DNA of 32,371 bases from SMTZ1-83 sp048883405 (GTDB taxonomy: Archaea; Asgardarchaeota; Thorarchaeia; Thorarchaeales; Thorarchaeaceae), in contig JBHLQS010000011.1 of the NCBI GenBank assembly GCA_048883405.1, positions 1 through 32,371 on the forward strand. Reading direction: 5' to 3'. The translations under genes were made by a program, and so were the position numbers. Of the stretch, positions 7,937 to 15,818 are shown piece after piece. The notes beneath the pieces were generated by a model, which made no database searches, had not been told where the DNA came from, and saw nothing but the letters and a program-made list of their open reading frames with translations. Position 1 is the stretch's first letter, and each line of letters opens with the position of its first letter.

Positions 7937-8350
7937 CTATTTAGAACGCCACTCTCTCAAAGTCCAGAGAACTAGGATTAAGTAGTAAGCTGCTACCGCA
8001 ACAAGGTAAATCAAGACCATCCCTATAGCTGCATTTGCGGCCTCAGTGCTCAGCATATCTGCAAAAACAACCATCAAGAACACTACAAGAAAGAGATTGA
8101 CGACGAGGAATATTATGAAGGTGAAAAGACTCATTCCCGACTTGTACAGGTTTCTTGCTAGTTCGGCACCGGTAATCGCCATCATTGCGCCAACAAGCCA
8201 ATATAATGTGAAGGCGCGATTTTGGACGTCGAGATTTAGACTGCCAAAAGTGATAGACAGAAACAGCAGGACTGCAGCTAGAATGACCATTGAGCCATAG
8301 ATGCTTCCCAATACCTTGGAAATCTCAGTTCCATCTCCTTGATCAGACAT
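7937..8350 (-). CDS. Four-helix membrane protein, first gene of operon
   Basis: I do not recognise this protein of about 137 residues. A polar start (MSDQGDGTEISK) precedes four hydrophobic segments: around 18-35 (VILAAVLLFLSITFG), 46-63, 73-95 (LFTFIIFLVVNLFLVVFLMVVF), and 105-128. The C-terminus (TLREWRSK) is basic. The frame is open to 8401, but a TATA-like CATATTATG at 8384-8392 puts the transcript start near 8362, which excludes the upstream codons and supports the ATG at 8350. It leads the operon with the hydrolase and the flavoenzyme and may anchor them or transport their substrate; that is inference. Confidence 0.75.
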   Translation of the reverse strand: MSDQGDGTEISKVLGSIYGSMVILAAVLLFLSITFGSLNLDVQNRAFTLYWLVGAMMAITGAELARNLYKSGMSLFTFIIFLVVNLFLVVFLMVVFADMLSTEAANAAIGMVLIYLVAVAAYYLILVLWTLREWRSK

Positions 8351-8483
8351 AACAATCATGTCTCCGCACACACGAATTTGACACATAATATGAGGAATCA
8401 CGCTTTGGCTTTTTCGGCCGAATTATTGGATACATCACTAGGTTTTAGTCTGCTCAAGTGAATGCAAGATTGAGTGAAGATTA

Positions 8484-8828
8484 ATGGCTAAGACTCGAAA
8501 AGAACTCGCTACTTTGACTTGCGTGCCATGCAGAGGAGGAATCCCTCCCTTAGAAACCTCGAGAATCACTGAGATGATGAACATTGTTCCAGGATGGACG
8601 CTGCAGAAAGAGGGTATTGATAGAATCGAGAAGGTGTTCAAATTCAAGAATTTCAAGAAGGCGATGATCTTTGTCAATAAGGTGGCTGATATTGCAAATG
8701 AGCAAGACCATCATCCTGACATTTTCATTCACTGGAATGAGGTGACCCTGACATTATACACCCATGCAATCAAAGGTCTTCATGACAATGACTTCATCAT
8801 TGCGGCGAAAATTGACGAACTACAATAG
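8484..8828 (+). CDS. Pterin-4a-carbinolamine dehydratase
   Basis: This 114-residue protein matches the PCD/DCoH family, which dehydrates 4a-hydroxytetrahydropterin. The hallmark segment EQDHHPDIFIHWNEV (about 73-87) with His76 and His77, followed by YTHAIKGL (about 92-99) with His94, gives the active-site histidines. The N-terminal LTCVPCRGGIPPL (about 11-23), with a CxxC, is common in prokaryotic members. Length is normal. A weak GTGA ribosome binding site precedes the ATG. The gene is single and divergent from the membrane protein operon. Archaea usually lack aromatic amino acid hydroxylases, so the role may lie in another pterin or molybdopterin context. Confidence 0.95.
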   Translation: MAKTRKELATLTCVPCRGGIPPLETSRITEMMNIVPGWTLQKEGIDRIEKVFKFKNFKKAMIFVNKVADIANEQDHHPDIFIHWNEVTLTLYTHAIKGLHDNDFIIAAKIDELQ

Positions 8829-8832
8829 AGTG

Positions 8833-10443
8833 TCAACCAAACGCCCATATCATCGTTAAGATTGCGGTGGCCAGCGTCATGAGTACAGCAACCACTGCCC
8901 CGTACTTGATGACCTCTCCTTCAATCCCAATCTCATCAATCACTGCCGCCGCGTTCTGAATCTTAGCAGGACTGAGTACACTTGCTAGCCCGCCACCGAT
9001 ACCATTAGCAGCACCAACTACCATTGAGTTGGCCCCAATCAAGACAGATGTCTCGTGATGATATCTTGTGAACATTGCGATGGCAGAAGTCTCGGAGCCT
9101 GAAATGAAACCTGCTAGAAGTCCCAGGAATGGCGCAAGCAGAGGATAAGCGATCCCAAGTCCTGCTGTTGCTGAGGCAAGCAGATACACCATGTTGTTAG
9201 TGGGGTCCAAACCGTTGACGGGATCAGTTGGCGAGAGCCAACCTCCACCTGGACCAACAATCCACCCGCTGAAATTCAACACTTCAGCCATTGCAAAGAA
9301 AATAGCGGCGGCCAGTACTGGTCTGGGAGCTCTCTTCATGAACTTCGAGAACGTATTCTTCAAAACCTGTGAATCACGCTTGAAGAACGGAATCGCCACA
9401 ATAGTAGATATGAGCATGAGTGTGTACGCCTGCCAGAGAAAACGAGTGCTGATTGGTCGTGGATAACTCCCCAGAGTTATGGGGAAGCTCAACTGATTGA
9501 AGAGCAAGTCGAAGATTGGAGGTATCAGATTTGTGATGAGACTAAGAACCACAAGGATGACCCATGGAATGCTTGCCCGTTTGAGACTCATACGCTCCTC
9601 TACCTGAAGGTCCGAGTCATCCAAGACTTGTCTGTTTAGCATTGGATGTTTTCTTGCTATAGTGTAGATAGTGAGTATCACAAGAACCATTGCACCCGCA
9701 AAGACATTGGTCAAAGTAGTCAATGGAAATACGATATTGCATAGAATCGCCATCCCTCCTGCCGTTAGGCCACAGATTGCGGCAAGAATCAATCCTTCCC
9801 TATTGAGGAGAAGCTTACGTCCACCAGCAATCCATAGCATAGAGATGGCAATGCCCATGCTGACTATTGGCATGAACCCTGCAAATGCAGCACCTGACTC
9901 CTGAAGTGTGATAGGAGTAGCCCATTGAGAATACTCTCCTCTAAAGACAACAGCAGGCACTCCAAGGAGAGCATATGTTGTCAGAGGGTCATAGCCAATA
10001 GATGGCAGGGCTACAGCGACTAGCGGCGAGAAACCCAAAGCTAGCATTACAGGAGGCAACATTGAAACTGGAGTCGCTCCAATTCCCACCAAGAATAGGC
10101 CTAGACCAAAAGAAATGGCAAGAATCTGCATTGGTCGGCTGCCTCCACCGAGCGTCTTGAAGAACACAATCAATCTCTGAAGAGCTCCGGTTTCTTGCAT
10201 CCAAGTAATCATGAGAATGGACGTGGCAACCATCAGCGAAATGGGGAATGATTTGACAATTCCAGCTAGACTTGACACGAGCGCTATACTGATGTCTGTT
10301 TGGAATGCTAGAATCGCTATCAGAAGTGTTAGGAACCATACTACCGCACCAGTCACATCTGCAGCCTTCTTCAAGAATAGCAGCATGATAAATGCAAGCG
10401 CAATGGGGAATATAATCAGAATGAAGCCAATCAACGGATCCAT
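8833..10443 (-). CDS. L-lactate permease family transporter (LctP)
   Basis: This protein of about 536 residues is highly hydrophobic, with a dozen or more membrane segments. It carries LctP-family signatures: GSETSAIAMFTRYHHE (about two-thirds through), then GANSMVVGAANGIGGG and ASVLSPAKIQNAAAVIDE near the C-terminus. Family members import lactate or glycolate with protons. The reading frame is open to 10485, but the ATG at 10443 has an AAGGAG 8 nt upstream that overlaps the stop codon region of the preceding SDR gene, so this start is preferred. The 5-nt gap implies co-transcription with the SDR. Lactate itself as substrate is not proven. Confidence 0.9.
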   Translation of the reverse strand: MDPLIGFILIIFPIALAFIMLLFLKKAADVTGAVVWFLTLLIAILAFQTDISIALVSSLAGIVKSFPISLMVATSILMITWMQETGALQRLIVFFKTLGGGSRPMQILAISFGLGLFLVGIGATPVSMLPPVMLALGFSPLVAVALPSIGYDPLTTYALLGVPAVVFRGEYSQWATPITLQESGAAFAGFMPIVSMGIAISMLWIAGGRKLLLNREGLILAAICGLTAGGMAILCNIVFPLTTLTNVFAGAMVLVILTIYTIARKHPMLNRQVLDDSDLQVEERMSLKRASIPWVILVVLSLITNLIPPIFDLLFNQLSFPITLGSYPRPISTRFLWQAYTLMLISTIVAIPFFKRDSQVLKNTFSKFMKRAPRPVLAAAIFFAMAEVLNFSGWIVGPGGGWLSPTDPVNGLDPTNNMVYLLASATAGLGIAYPLLAPFLGLLAGFISGSETSAIAMFTRYHHETSVLIGANSMVVGAANGIGGGLASVLSPAKIQNAAAVIDEIGIEGEVIKYGAVVAVLMTLATAILTMIWAFG

Positions 10444-10448
10444 TTTAT

Positions 10449-11444
10449 CTACTCCTTTTGGAGATACCCCTGTTCGAGGTACCATTCAATTGATCTTCGG
10501 AATCCCTCCTCCATAGAAACCATAGGAGCCCATCCGAGCAAACGCTTTGCTTTCTCGTTTGAAAACACACGATCATCGCCAGTAATAATGTCAACAGATT
10601 TCATATGCCAGAAGAATGTCATCCTCTTCCGGTTCTTGAATGGGCTCAAGATAGCCATACCCAATTTCGCGAGAATCTTCGGAACACGAAGGCGAGGTGG
10701 TTTAGCACCAAGATGAGTTGTCATCAACTCCAGGAGATTTTCCCAGGTCATTTTCTCATCTGGGCAGAGTATAATGGTGTTATTGAGCACAGTAATTGGC
10801 GTGAGAGCTGCAATAAAGCCAGATACTACATCATCAATGTAGGTATACATGAATTCGGTGCTCAGATCTCTGGGTAGAGCAAAGACTTTGTTTCCATGCA
10901 CTTCCTGAGCTATTTCATAAATGACATATAGCTCTCCCTCTCCCATACTCCCAGTTGGGCGGATAATAACATGGCCCAGGTCTGTTTCATTGGTTATCTC
11001 CCTAATTGCACATTCGGCTTCAATCTTACTTTTCGCATAGTCGAATTGGGGCCTGAGCTCTGTGTCCTCATTGCCTGGCGGATATCTCACTGGACCTATC
11101 GTTTCAGTAGTTGAACAATAGATGAATCTCTGGACAGATGTTCCAACACATGCTTTCATGAGATTCCTAGTACCCTCGACATTTACGCGATACAAAAGGT
11201 CAACATCAGTTGGATAGAAATCAAAGTATGCAGCAAGATGAATTACAGCATCTTGTCCCTCAACTGCATTCTTTAGAGATGGTTCATCTAGCATATCGCC
11301 CTCGCAGTACCTAATACCTTCAGGAAGGCCCGCCTTATTGCTTGTGGGCCTCACAAATGCTGTTACATCATGACCTTCTTCGACAAGAGCAGCTACAAGT
11401 TTCCTGCCAATAAATCCAGTAGCCCCTGTCACAAGAATCTTCAT
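10449..11444 (-). CDS. NAD-dependent epimerase/reductase, extended SDR family
   Basis: This 331-residue protein has an N-terminal Rossmann fold with VTGATGFIG at about 5-13 and the catalytic Tyr136/Lys140 pair (YAKSK), preceded by the STTE serine/threonine strand near 111-114. HLAAYFDF (about 69-76) is the usual nicotinamide-side strand. It most resembles the dihydroflavonol-reductase/3-beta-HSD-like branch, which acts on sugar nucleotides or small ketones; the substrate is not evident. A TATA-like CATTTATTTG at 11481-11490 and GGGATG before the ATG support the start. It is first in an operon with the lactate-type permease. Confidence 0.88.
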   Translation of the reverse strand: MKILVTGATGFIGRKLVAALVEEGHDVTAFVRPTSNKAGLPEGIRYCEGDMLDEPSLKNAVEGQDAVIHLAAYFDFYPTDVDLLYRVNVEGTRNLMKACVGTSVQRFIYCSTTETIGPVRYPPGNEDTELRPQFDYAKSKIEAECAIREITNETDLGHVIIRPTGSMGEGELYVIYEIAQEVHGNKVFALPRDLSTEFMYTYIDDVVSGFIAALTPITVLNNTIILCPDEKMTWENLLELMTTHLGAKPPRLRVPKILAKLGMAILSPFKNRKRMTFFWHMKSVDIITGDDRVFSNEKAKRLLGWAPMVSMEEGFRRSIEWYLEQGYLQKE

Positions 11445-11506
11445 GCTGACATCCCGTCAAACGCCCAGCCCTCCATCCGGCATTTATTTGTTCCCACTAG
11501 CTTAGT

Positions 11507-12235
11507 CTAAAGAAGCTGGCCAATTAATGGCAAGACTTCTCCGGCTTTTCCTGAAACATGAACATCGGAAATCGGAGTAAGCGGAGTATGTTCGATATTA
11601 GCCTCCAGTATCATCCCACCAGCATGCTTCACAACCAGGGGAAAAGAAGCCGCGGGCTGGACTAAGGCTGAGGTCCCCACAACAAGTATAATGTCTGCTG
11701 ATGCAAGCTCTTCATGCACGCGAGCCATGATGCGTCTGTCCAGACTCTCACCGAACCAGACAACATCGGGTCTAAGCATATTTCCGCATTCAGGGCAAAG
11801 GGGGATTCCTTTTGCTGGCGAATCCAATCGACCATGGAAGCTGCATGAAGTACACTTTGTTGCCCACAAATCCCCATGCACTTCCAACACTTTCTTCGAT
11901 CCTGCACGCCTGTGGAGACCATCAACATTTTGAGTTATCAAATGGCTTAGAATGCCATTTGCCTCCCATTCGGCAAGGGTTGTATGTGCCGGGTTTGGTT
12001 CACACTCGGAAATAAGGCCTTGGCGCCATGAATACCATTCCCATACAAGCTTGGGGTTTCGAGCGAAGGCATGAGGAGTGGCTAGCTCCATTGGATCATA
12101 ATTCCTCCAAAGCCCATCGACACCACGGAATGTAGGCACATTTGATTCTCTTGACACACCGGCACCTGTTAGAGCAATTAGGTATTCCGCGTCGGAGATT
12201 ATCTTTGCTGCCTCCTTCATTGTTTCAGAAACCAA
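11507..12235 (-). CDS. Sir2-family NAD-dependent protein deacylase
   Basis: This 242-residue sirtuin has ALTGAGVSRESNVPTFRG (about 21-38), binding NAD; TQNVDGLHRRAG (about 101-112); and the catalytic LEVHGD with His120. The structural zinc site is complete: Cys128, Cys131, Cys147 and Cys150. Sirtuins remove acetyl or longer acyl groups from lysines, giving nicotinamide and O-acyl-ADP-ribose; archaeal targets include chromatin proteins such as Alba and acetyl-CoA synthetase. The TTG at 12235 has GGTGGAAG upstream, but an ATG at 12220 sits about 7 nt after the start site predicted from a TATA at 12249-12257, so either may be used. It is divergent from the Cys-rich regulator. Confidence 0.95.
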   Translation of the reverse strand: MVSETMKEAAKIISDAEYLIALTGAGVSRESNVPTFRGVDGLWRNYDPMELATPHAFARNPKLVWEWYSWRQGLISECEPNPAHTTLAEWEANGILSHLITQNVDGLHRRAGSKKVLEVHGDLWATKCTSCSFHGRLDSPAKGIPLCPECGNMLRPDVVWFGESLDRRIMARVHEELASADIILVVGTSALVQPAASFPLVVKHAGGMILEANIEHTPLTPISDVHVSGKAGEVLPLIGQLL

Positions 12236-12324
12236 GCACTTCCACCATCTATATTCGTGAATTGAAACCTCTTAACTCGTTTTATGCCACTTTGTTAATC
12301 CAAGAACCCTGCCCTCGCCATCAT

Positions 12325-12371
12325 GCTTATATGGGACTATTCTTCACTATTGTGAATGAAACAATAGTGAA
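12325..12371 (+). promoter_or_regulatory. Promoter and operator of Cys-rich regulator
   Basis: A TATA box (CTTATATG, about 12326-12333) is followed by a perfect inverted repeat with 11-bp arms, TTCACTATTGT at 12343-12353 and ACAATAGTGAA at 12361-12371, separated by 7 nt. The predicted transcript start, near 12355, falls inside the repeat. The element also holds a direct repeat GTGAATGA (12352-12359 and 12367-12374), 15 bp apart. It ends about 15 nt before the ATG at 12386. Position over the start site suggests repression, most simply autoregulation by the encoded helix-turn-helix protein. Confidence 0.7.
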
Positions 12372-12385
12372 TGAGGGTCAGATGG

Positions 12386-12847
12386 ATGTCAGAGTCGAAA
12401 CCTAAGCAGCGCAAAGTAAGAAAATGGTTGATGCCTCAAGAGGTGGAAGTCTGGTATATTCTCCCTGCATTGAGAAGAGAGCTTGCCAAGGTGATGAAGT
12501 TTGATAGAGGCCAAGCTCAGAAGACCATTGCCCGCATGCTAGGAGTGACAGAGCCAGCTGTAACCCAATATATGCTCAGCAAGAAGGACAAGCCTAAACG
12601 ATCCAGAGGCGATCAAGTGGACATTCCTGACAGTCTAAGGCCCGAGCTTCTCAAGTCGGCGGATAGAATGATGGAAGCTTGGAGCAAGACAGACCCACGT
12701 GATCCAAGTGACCACGCCTATGAAACTACAACAAGAGAGATAAATCGCCTCATTAAGATCCTGCGTGATGAAGGAGCCCTTTGTGAAGTGCACAGGGAGC
12801 ACTGTGAAGGTGTCCACATGGACTGCAATGCATGCAATAGGGAGTAA
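12386..12847 (+). CDS. XRE-type regulator with Cys-rich C-terminus (COG2522-like)
   Basis: This 153-residue protein has the helix-turn-helix of archaeal COG2522 regulators: VWYILPALRRELAKVM (about 22-37) followed by QKTIARMLGVTEPAVTQYML (about 45-64). The C-terminus carries four cysteines, Cys133, Cys140, Cys147 and Cys150, interleaved with His136, His139 and His144, a likely Fe-S or zinc site. The frame is open from 12371, but that ATG lies inside the operator repeat; GAGGG before the ATG at 12386 favours the shorter form. The next gene, a cysteine desulfurase homologue, starts 6 nt later, so the two form an operon. Sensing of cluster or metal supply is inferred from the cysteines and this neighbour. 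Confidence 0.85.
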   Translation: MSESKPKQRKVRKWLMPQEVEVWYILPALRRELAKVMKFDRGQAQKTIARMLGVTEPAVTQYMLSKKDKPKRSRGDQVDIPDSLRPELLKSADRMMEAWSKTDPRDPSDHAYETTTREINRLIKILRDEGALCEVHREHCEGVHMDCNACNRE

Positions 12848-12853
12848 GAAAGG

Positions 12854-14065
12854 GTGGCCTATTTCGACAACGCTAATTCTACTCAGGTAGATGAATGTGT
12901 GATTGAAGCAATGCTCCCCTATTTTAGGGAGCACTATGGAACAGCCGGTCTTGAACTCAGTCATTCAAGGGATGTAGCAGCGCTTACGGGTCTCGAAACC
13001 GCGAGGAAAATGGTCGCAGCCTCGCTCAACGCCGATCCGAGGGCTATAGTGTTCACTTCAGGTTCCACAGAGGCAAACAATTTAGCAATTCGAGGGACTG
13101 CCATTGCCAATAAGAAGAGGGGCAAACACATCATAACTACTCCAATTGAACATCAGTCAGTCTTGGAATCATGCCGAAGACTCGCCGATGCAGGGTATGA
13201 CATCTCATATCTCAATGTAGATGAATACGGACTTGTAGACATTGATGAGCTTCTAAGCACGATTAGAAAGGACACGCAGTTGATTTCTATTCAACATGCA
13301 AACGGCGAGATAGGCACTCTACAGCCCATAGATGAGATAGCAAGGATAGCTGCTGAGAAGGACATTATGTTTCACACTGATGCAACTCATACCTTTCTCA
13401 AAGTGCCCATTGATACAGAAACCAACCCTGTCAATCTTGTCACTCTCGATGGTCATCACATTCATGGACCAAAAGGAATAGGTGCGCTATTCATTAGAAG
13501 AAAGACTCGAATCACCAAGGTAATGGAAGGTGGGGATGAGGAGCGCCGTCTTAGACCTGGAGTGGAGAACATTCCAGCAGCGGTCGGACTAGGAAAAGCC
13601 ATTGAGATTTGGGGTGAAAATGAGAACGAGTACCTTCTATCGCTTCGTCAGTATATGGAAGAGAGAATCTCAGAGAGTCTGACTGGTTTCAAGATAACAG
13701 GGCATCCGGTGAATCGAGTTCCGCACATTTTCAGCATGGTCATCGAAATGATAGAAGGCGAAGCCATTCTTGTTCATCTTGATATGGAGGGATTCGCGGT
13801 CTCCACAGGTTCTGCATGTTCATCAAAGACACTGACCGGCAGTCACGTGCTCAAAGCCATCGGACTGCCTCCAGAGATATCACATGGTTCAGTGAGAGCA
13901 TCCTTCTCGAGGTTCAACACAAAAGAGGAGATTGACGACTTCGTCGAAGCCCTCGTGCCAGTTGTCGAACGGTTGAGGGAGTTCAGCCCACTCAGAACTG
14001 GAGGGTACTTTGCAGACGCTGAGGAGAATGACCATCACCATGATTTACCAGAGGACGACTGGTGA
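12854..14065 (+). CDS. Cysteine desulfurase homologue lacking the PLP lysine
   Basis: The 403-residue protein aligns with NifS/IscS along its full length. His100 (PIEHQSV), Asn150 (HANGEIG), Asp176 (HTDATH) and the sulfur-carrying Cys322 (STGSACSS) are in place. The lysine that normally forms the Schiff base with PLP, in the motif SAHKxxGPKG, is replaced: the sequence reads DGHHIHGPKG, with His202 (codon CAC, 13457-13459) at that site. The tail ENDHHHDLPEDDW is His- and acid-rich. An IscS from Archaeoglobus fulgidus that also lacks this lysine has been described, so this may be an archaeal lineage of scaffold-like or unusual desulfurases. The start is GTG, 6 nt after the regulator's stop, with GGAG just upstream. 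iscU lies separately at 25253. Confidence 0.92.
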   Translation: MAYFDNANSTQVDECVIEAMLPYFREHYGTAGLELSHSRDVAALTGLETARKMVAASLNADPRAIVFTSGSTEANNLAIRGTAIANKKRGKHIITTPIEHQSVLESCRRLADAGYDISYLNVDEYGLVDIDELLSTIRKDTQLISIQHANGEIGTLQPIDEIARIAAEKDIMFHTDATHTFLKVPIDTETNPVNLVTLDGHHIHGPKGIGALFIRRKTRITKVMEGGDEERRLRPGVENIPAAVGLGKAIEIWGENENEYLLSLRQYMEERISESLTGFKITGHPVNRVPHIFSMVIEMIEGEAILVHLDMEGFAVSTGSACSSKTLTGSHVLKAIGLPPEISHGSVRASFSRFNTKEEIDDFVEALVPVVERLREFSPLRTGGYFADAEENDHHHDLPEDDW

Positions 14066-14217
14066 AGAATCTAGCCACATAGATTACCTAGTGCCTTCAT
14101 AACTGCCCTCCGGCAGAATCAAAAGGTGCATAAAGAAATAGAAGTGAGTCATAAGGTATTGAATCGAACTGAGATAGCCTAGATAGCCCAACAAAGAAAT
14201 CCGATGAGGTCAGACAA

Positions 14218-14481
14218 TTGACTGAAAAGAAACGAAGAATAGTGCAAGTTGTGAGAGATGTTATCTATGGAATGGCATTTCATGGGATGGCAAGATATGC
14301 TCTAAAGACACGTATGTACCTTGAAAACCTGTTTCTGATTTTAACATACGGTGATATGCTGGGCATACCGATTCTTCCACCTTATTATTCATTGAAGCTC
14401 CTGCCTTACGCGGTTCCCAATATCAGAAATTGGAAGCGTTCACTGTTCAAGGAACGTGACTTCACAGACTCGCTTTATTGA
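14218..14481 (+). CDS. Small ArsA-linked family protein, copy A
   Basis: This 87-residue protein has no family I recognise, but it is a near copy of the protein at 19475: over the last 65 residues I count about ten differences. A basic N-terminus (MTEKKRRIVQ) is followed by YGMAFHGMARYALKTRMYLE and a hydrophobic core containing GDMLGIPILPPYYSLKLLPY (about 46-65). The closing segment is WKRSLFKERDFTD. The core may be a membrane-inserting or client-like helix pair. The start is TTG, with GAGGTC nearby. It lies 152 nt after the desulfurase homologue and 138 nt before a ferritin-like gene, away from the ATPases that flank its three relatives. Confidence 0.8.
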   Translation: MTEKKRRIVQVVRDVIYGMAFHGMARYALKTRMYLENLFLILTYGDMLGIPILPPYYSLKLLPYAVPNIRNWKRSLFKERDFTDSLY

Positions 14482-14551
14482 AACTAGCATGCAGATGTTT
14501 AGAACGAGGTCGCTTCTTGCGAGGGCTTGAGTCCGACGCACATATCTTGAC

Positions 14552-14559
14552 ATATAATA
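14552..14559 (+). promoter_or_regulatory. TATA box of ferritin-like gene
   Basis: ATATAATA in a local AT-rich run predicts a start near 14582 and a leader of about 38 nt before the ATG at 14620, with GAGGG as ribosome binding site. This indicates that the ferritin-like gene can be expressed independently of the gene at 14218. Confidence 0.5.
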
Positions 14560-14619
14560 AATGCCAAATAGGGGTTTTCCGATATTCCTTAATCCAGAAG
14601 AAGAGCACGAGGGAATACT

Positions 14620-15030
14620 ATGGATCGTGATCAGCTTGTTAAATTGTTTGACAGACAGATAGATGTCGAAGAAAGAGCCATCAAGGCATATGGGGATGCA
14701 TTGGCGATGATAGGGAATTTCGCATTCAGACTCATTTTTGAAGGACTTCTTATGGACTCCAAGAAACACAAGAGAATTTTCGAGGTCCTTAAAGAGAACG
14801 TAATGCTTCCTCCGTCAGAATGGGATCTGGCTGTGAGCCAGAAAATTGGAGAATATGTTTCCCCAATCGAGCTTGAACGGCATATAAAACTGGAAGAGGG
14901 AATGATTGAGCTAATTAAGAAGAATGTCAAATCAGTGGAGGACAAAACAATACGAAGTCTTCTTGAACATGTCCTTGAGGATGAGAAACGTCACCACTCT
15001 GTCATTAAGAAACTCATCGCCCAACTCTAA
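14620..15030 (+). CDS. Ferritin/rubrerythrin-like four-helix protein
   Basis: This 136-residue protein is nearly all helical and shows the spaced Glu/His ligands of a di-iron four-helix bundle: Glu17/Glu18 in helix 1 (DVEERAIKAY), Glu41 and His50 in helix 2 (EGLLMDSKKH), His88 and Glu92/Glu93 in helix 3 (LERHIKLEEG), and Glu120, Glu122 and His125/His126 in helix 4 (LEDEKRHHSV). No rubredoxin domain follows, so it is a rubrerythrin-like domain alone. Such proteins store iron or reduce peroxides, or act on unknown substrates. Its position downstream of a desulfurase homologue fits iron handling, but the exact reaction is not visible. Confidence 0.82.
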   Translation: MDRDQLVKLFDRQIDVEERAIKAYGDALAMIGNFAFRLIFEGLLMDSKKHKRIFEVLKENVMLPPSEWDLAVSQKIGEYVSPIELERHIKLEEGMIELIKKNVKSVEDKTIRSLLEHVLEDEKRHHSVIKKLIAQL

Positions 15031-15041
15031 AAGGCCAATTT

Positions 15042-15070
15042 CACTTCAGGGAATAGTTAACTCTGAAGTG
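15042..15070. terminator. Hairpin between convergent genes
   Basis: CACTTCAG (15042-15049) and CTGAAGTG (15063-15070) form an 8-bp stem with a 13-nt loop, 12 nt after the stop of the ferritin-like gene. The loop contains AGTTAACT. The DUF2148 gene converges from the other side about 95 nt away. No long T run follows, so it may serve as 3'-end protection rather than as a classical terminator. Confidence 0.4.
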
Positions 15071-15164
15071 TTCCTATGCTACAGAATCGAATGGCTTTGA
15101 TAACAGGCTCGATAGATTGAGATGTAGGAGCGGCAATCGCGCTAAACCAGCACACTGCGTCCCC

Positions 15165-15713
15165 TTAACGGTCAAAGAAGACACTTTTGCCAGTTGCAGA
15201 TAGAGGAATGCACATGATAATGGGACAGTCAGGCATTAAGTTCATATTAACAGCAGCGGCACCAGCGCGATAGAAGATGCGGTTGTCCACATTATGAATC
15301 TGCGCAGTCTTAGCAGCGCTCCCTAGGGCAATACCTAAGTCGAGGGCCTTGATTGTGCAGATTGGCCCTGTGTATGCGGCTCCTTTCTTATGGTCAGTCT
15401 TTGAGAACTCAGCGCATGTTACATGGCCGCAGGCACCGCAATTGATTCCCAAGGATTTGAAACCCTTCAATCCTATTAGAACAAGTGCTGATGATTGCTC
15501 CACATTCACGGCATCGCGTATGAAATTCTCCCCATATTCTTCAGCCATTTTTCGCATTTCTTTTGCTACCTCGTCCTTTTCCTCTCCTGTGAGAATGGCA
15601 GTTACAATGTCATCTTTGCCTGCCGCTTTAGGAGCAGTTCTTGCAGCGAGAAGTATAAGGCGCGCAACATCAATAACCGACTTGCTTTCTTCGTCTTCAC
15701 CTGAGATACGCAT
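15165..15713 (-). CDS. DUF2148 ferredoxin-domain protein
   Basis: This 182-residue protein belongs to the DUF2148 (COG4739) family of predicted Fe-S proteins. The cluster motif is NCGACGHVTC (Cys92, Cys95, Cys100), with Cys119 in TGPICTIKAL; two further cysteines are at 163 and 168 (PDCPIIMC). The start of the domain, ARLILLAARTAPKAAGKDDI (about 17-36), is typical and resembles nitroreductase-like folds. Function unknown; members are common in anaerobic archaea and bacteria and are likely redox proteins. The ATG at 15713 is preceded by GGTGAT. Its place beside ferritin-like and desulfurase-like genes is consistent with redox or Fe-S work. Confidence 0.9.
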   Translation of the reverse strand: MRISGEDEESKSVIDVARLILLAARTAPKAAGKDDIVTAILTGEEKDEVAKEMRKMAEEYGENFIRDAVNVEQSSALVLIGLKGFKSLGINCGACGHVTCAEFSKTDHKKGAAYTGPICTIKALDLGIALGSAAKTAQIHNVDNRIFYRAGAAAVNMNLMPDCPIIMCIPLSATGKSVFFDR

Positions 15714-15818
15714 GATATCACCAAAGCATGAGTGTGCATCCGCAACCTATAGTCTTTGTCGTTCAAATTGAATATGAGAATCATGTTCGAACCATAAAAT
15801 GGCTACTCTGAATTCTTT

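Noticed and set aside
14102..14122. CTGCC-CTCC-GGCAG hairpin after the desulfurase homologue as a terminator.
   Set aside because: The stem is only 5 bp and an A-rich, not T-rich, sequence follows on the coding strand.
15785..15800. TTCGAACC resembling a tRNA T-loop.
   Set aside because: The flanking bases do not form a T-stem and no other arms are present.
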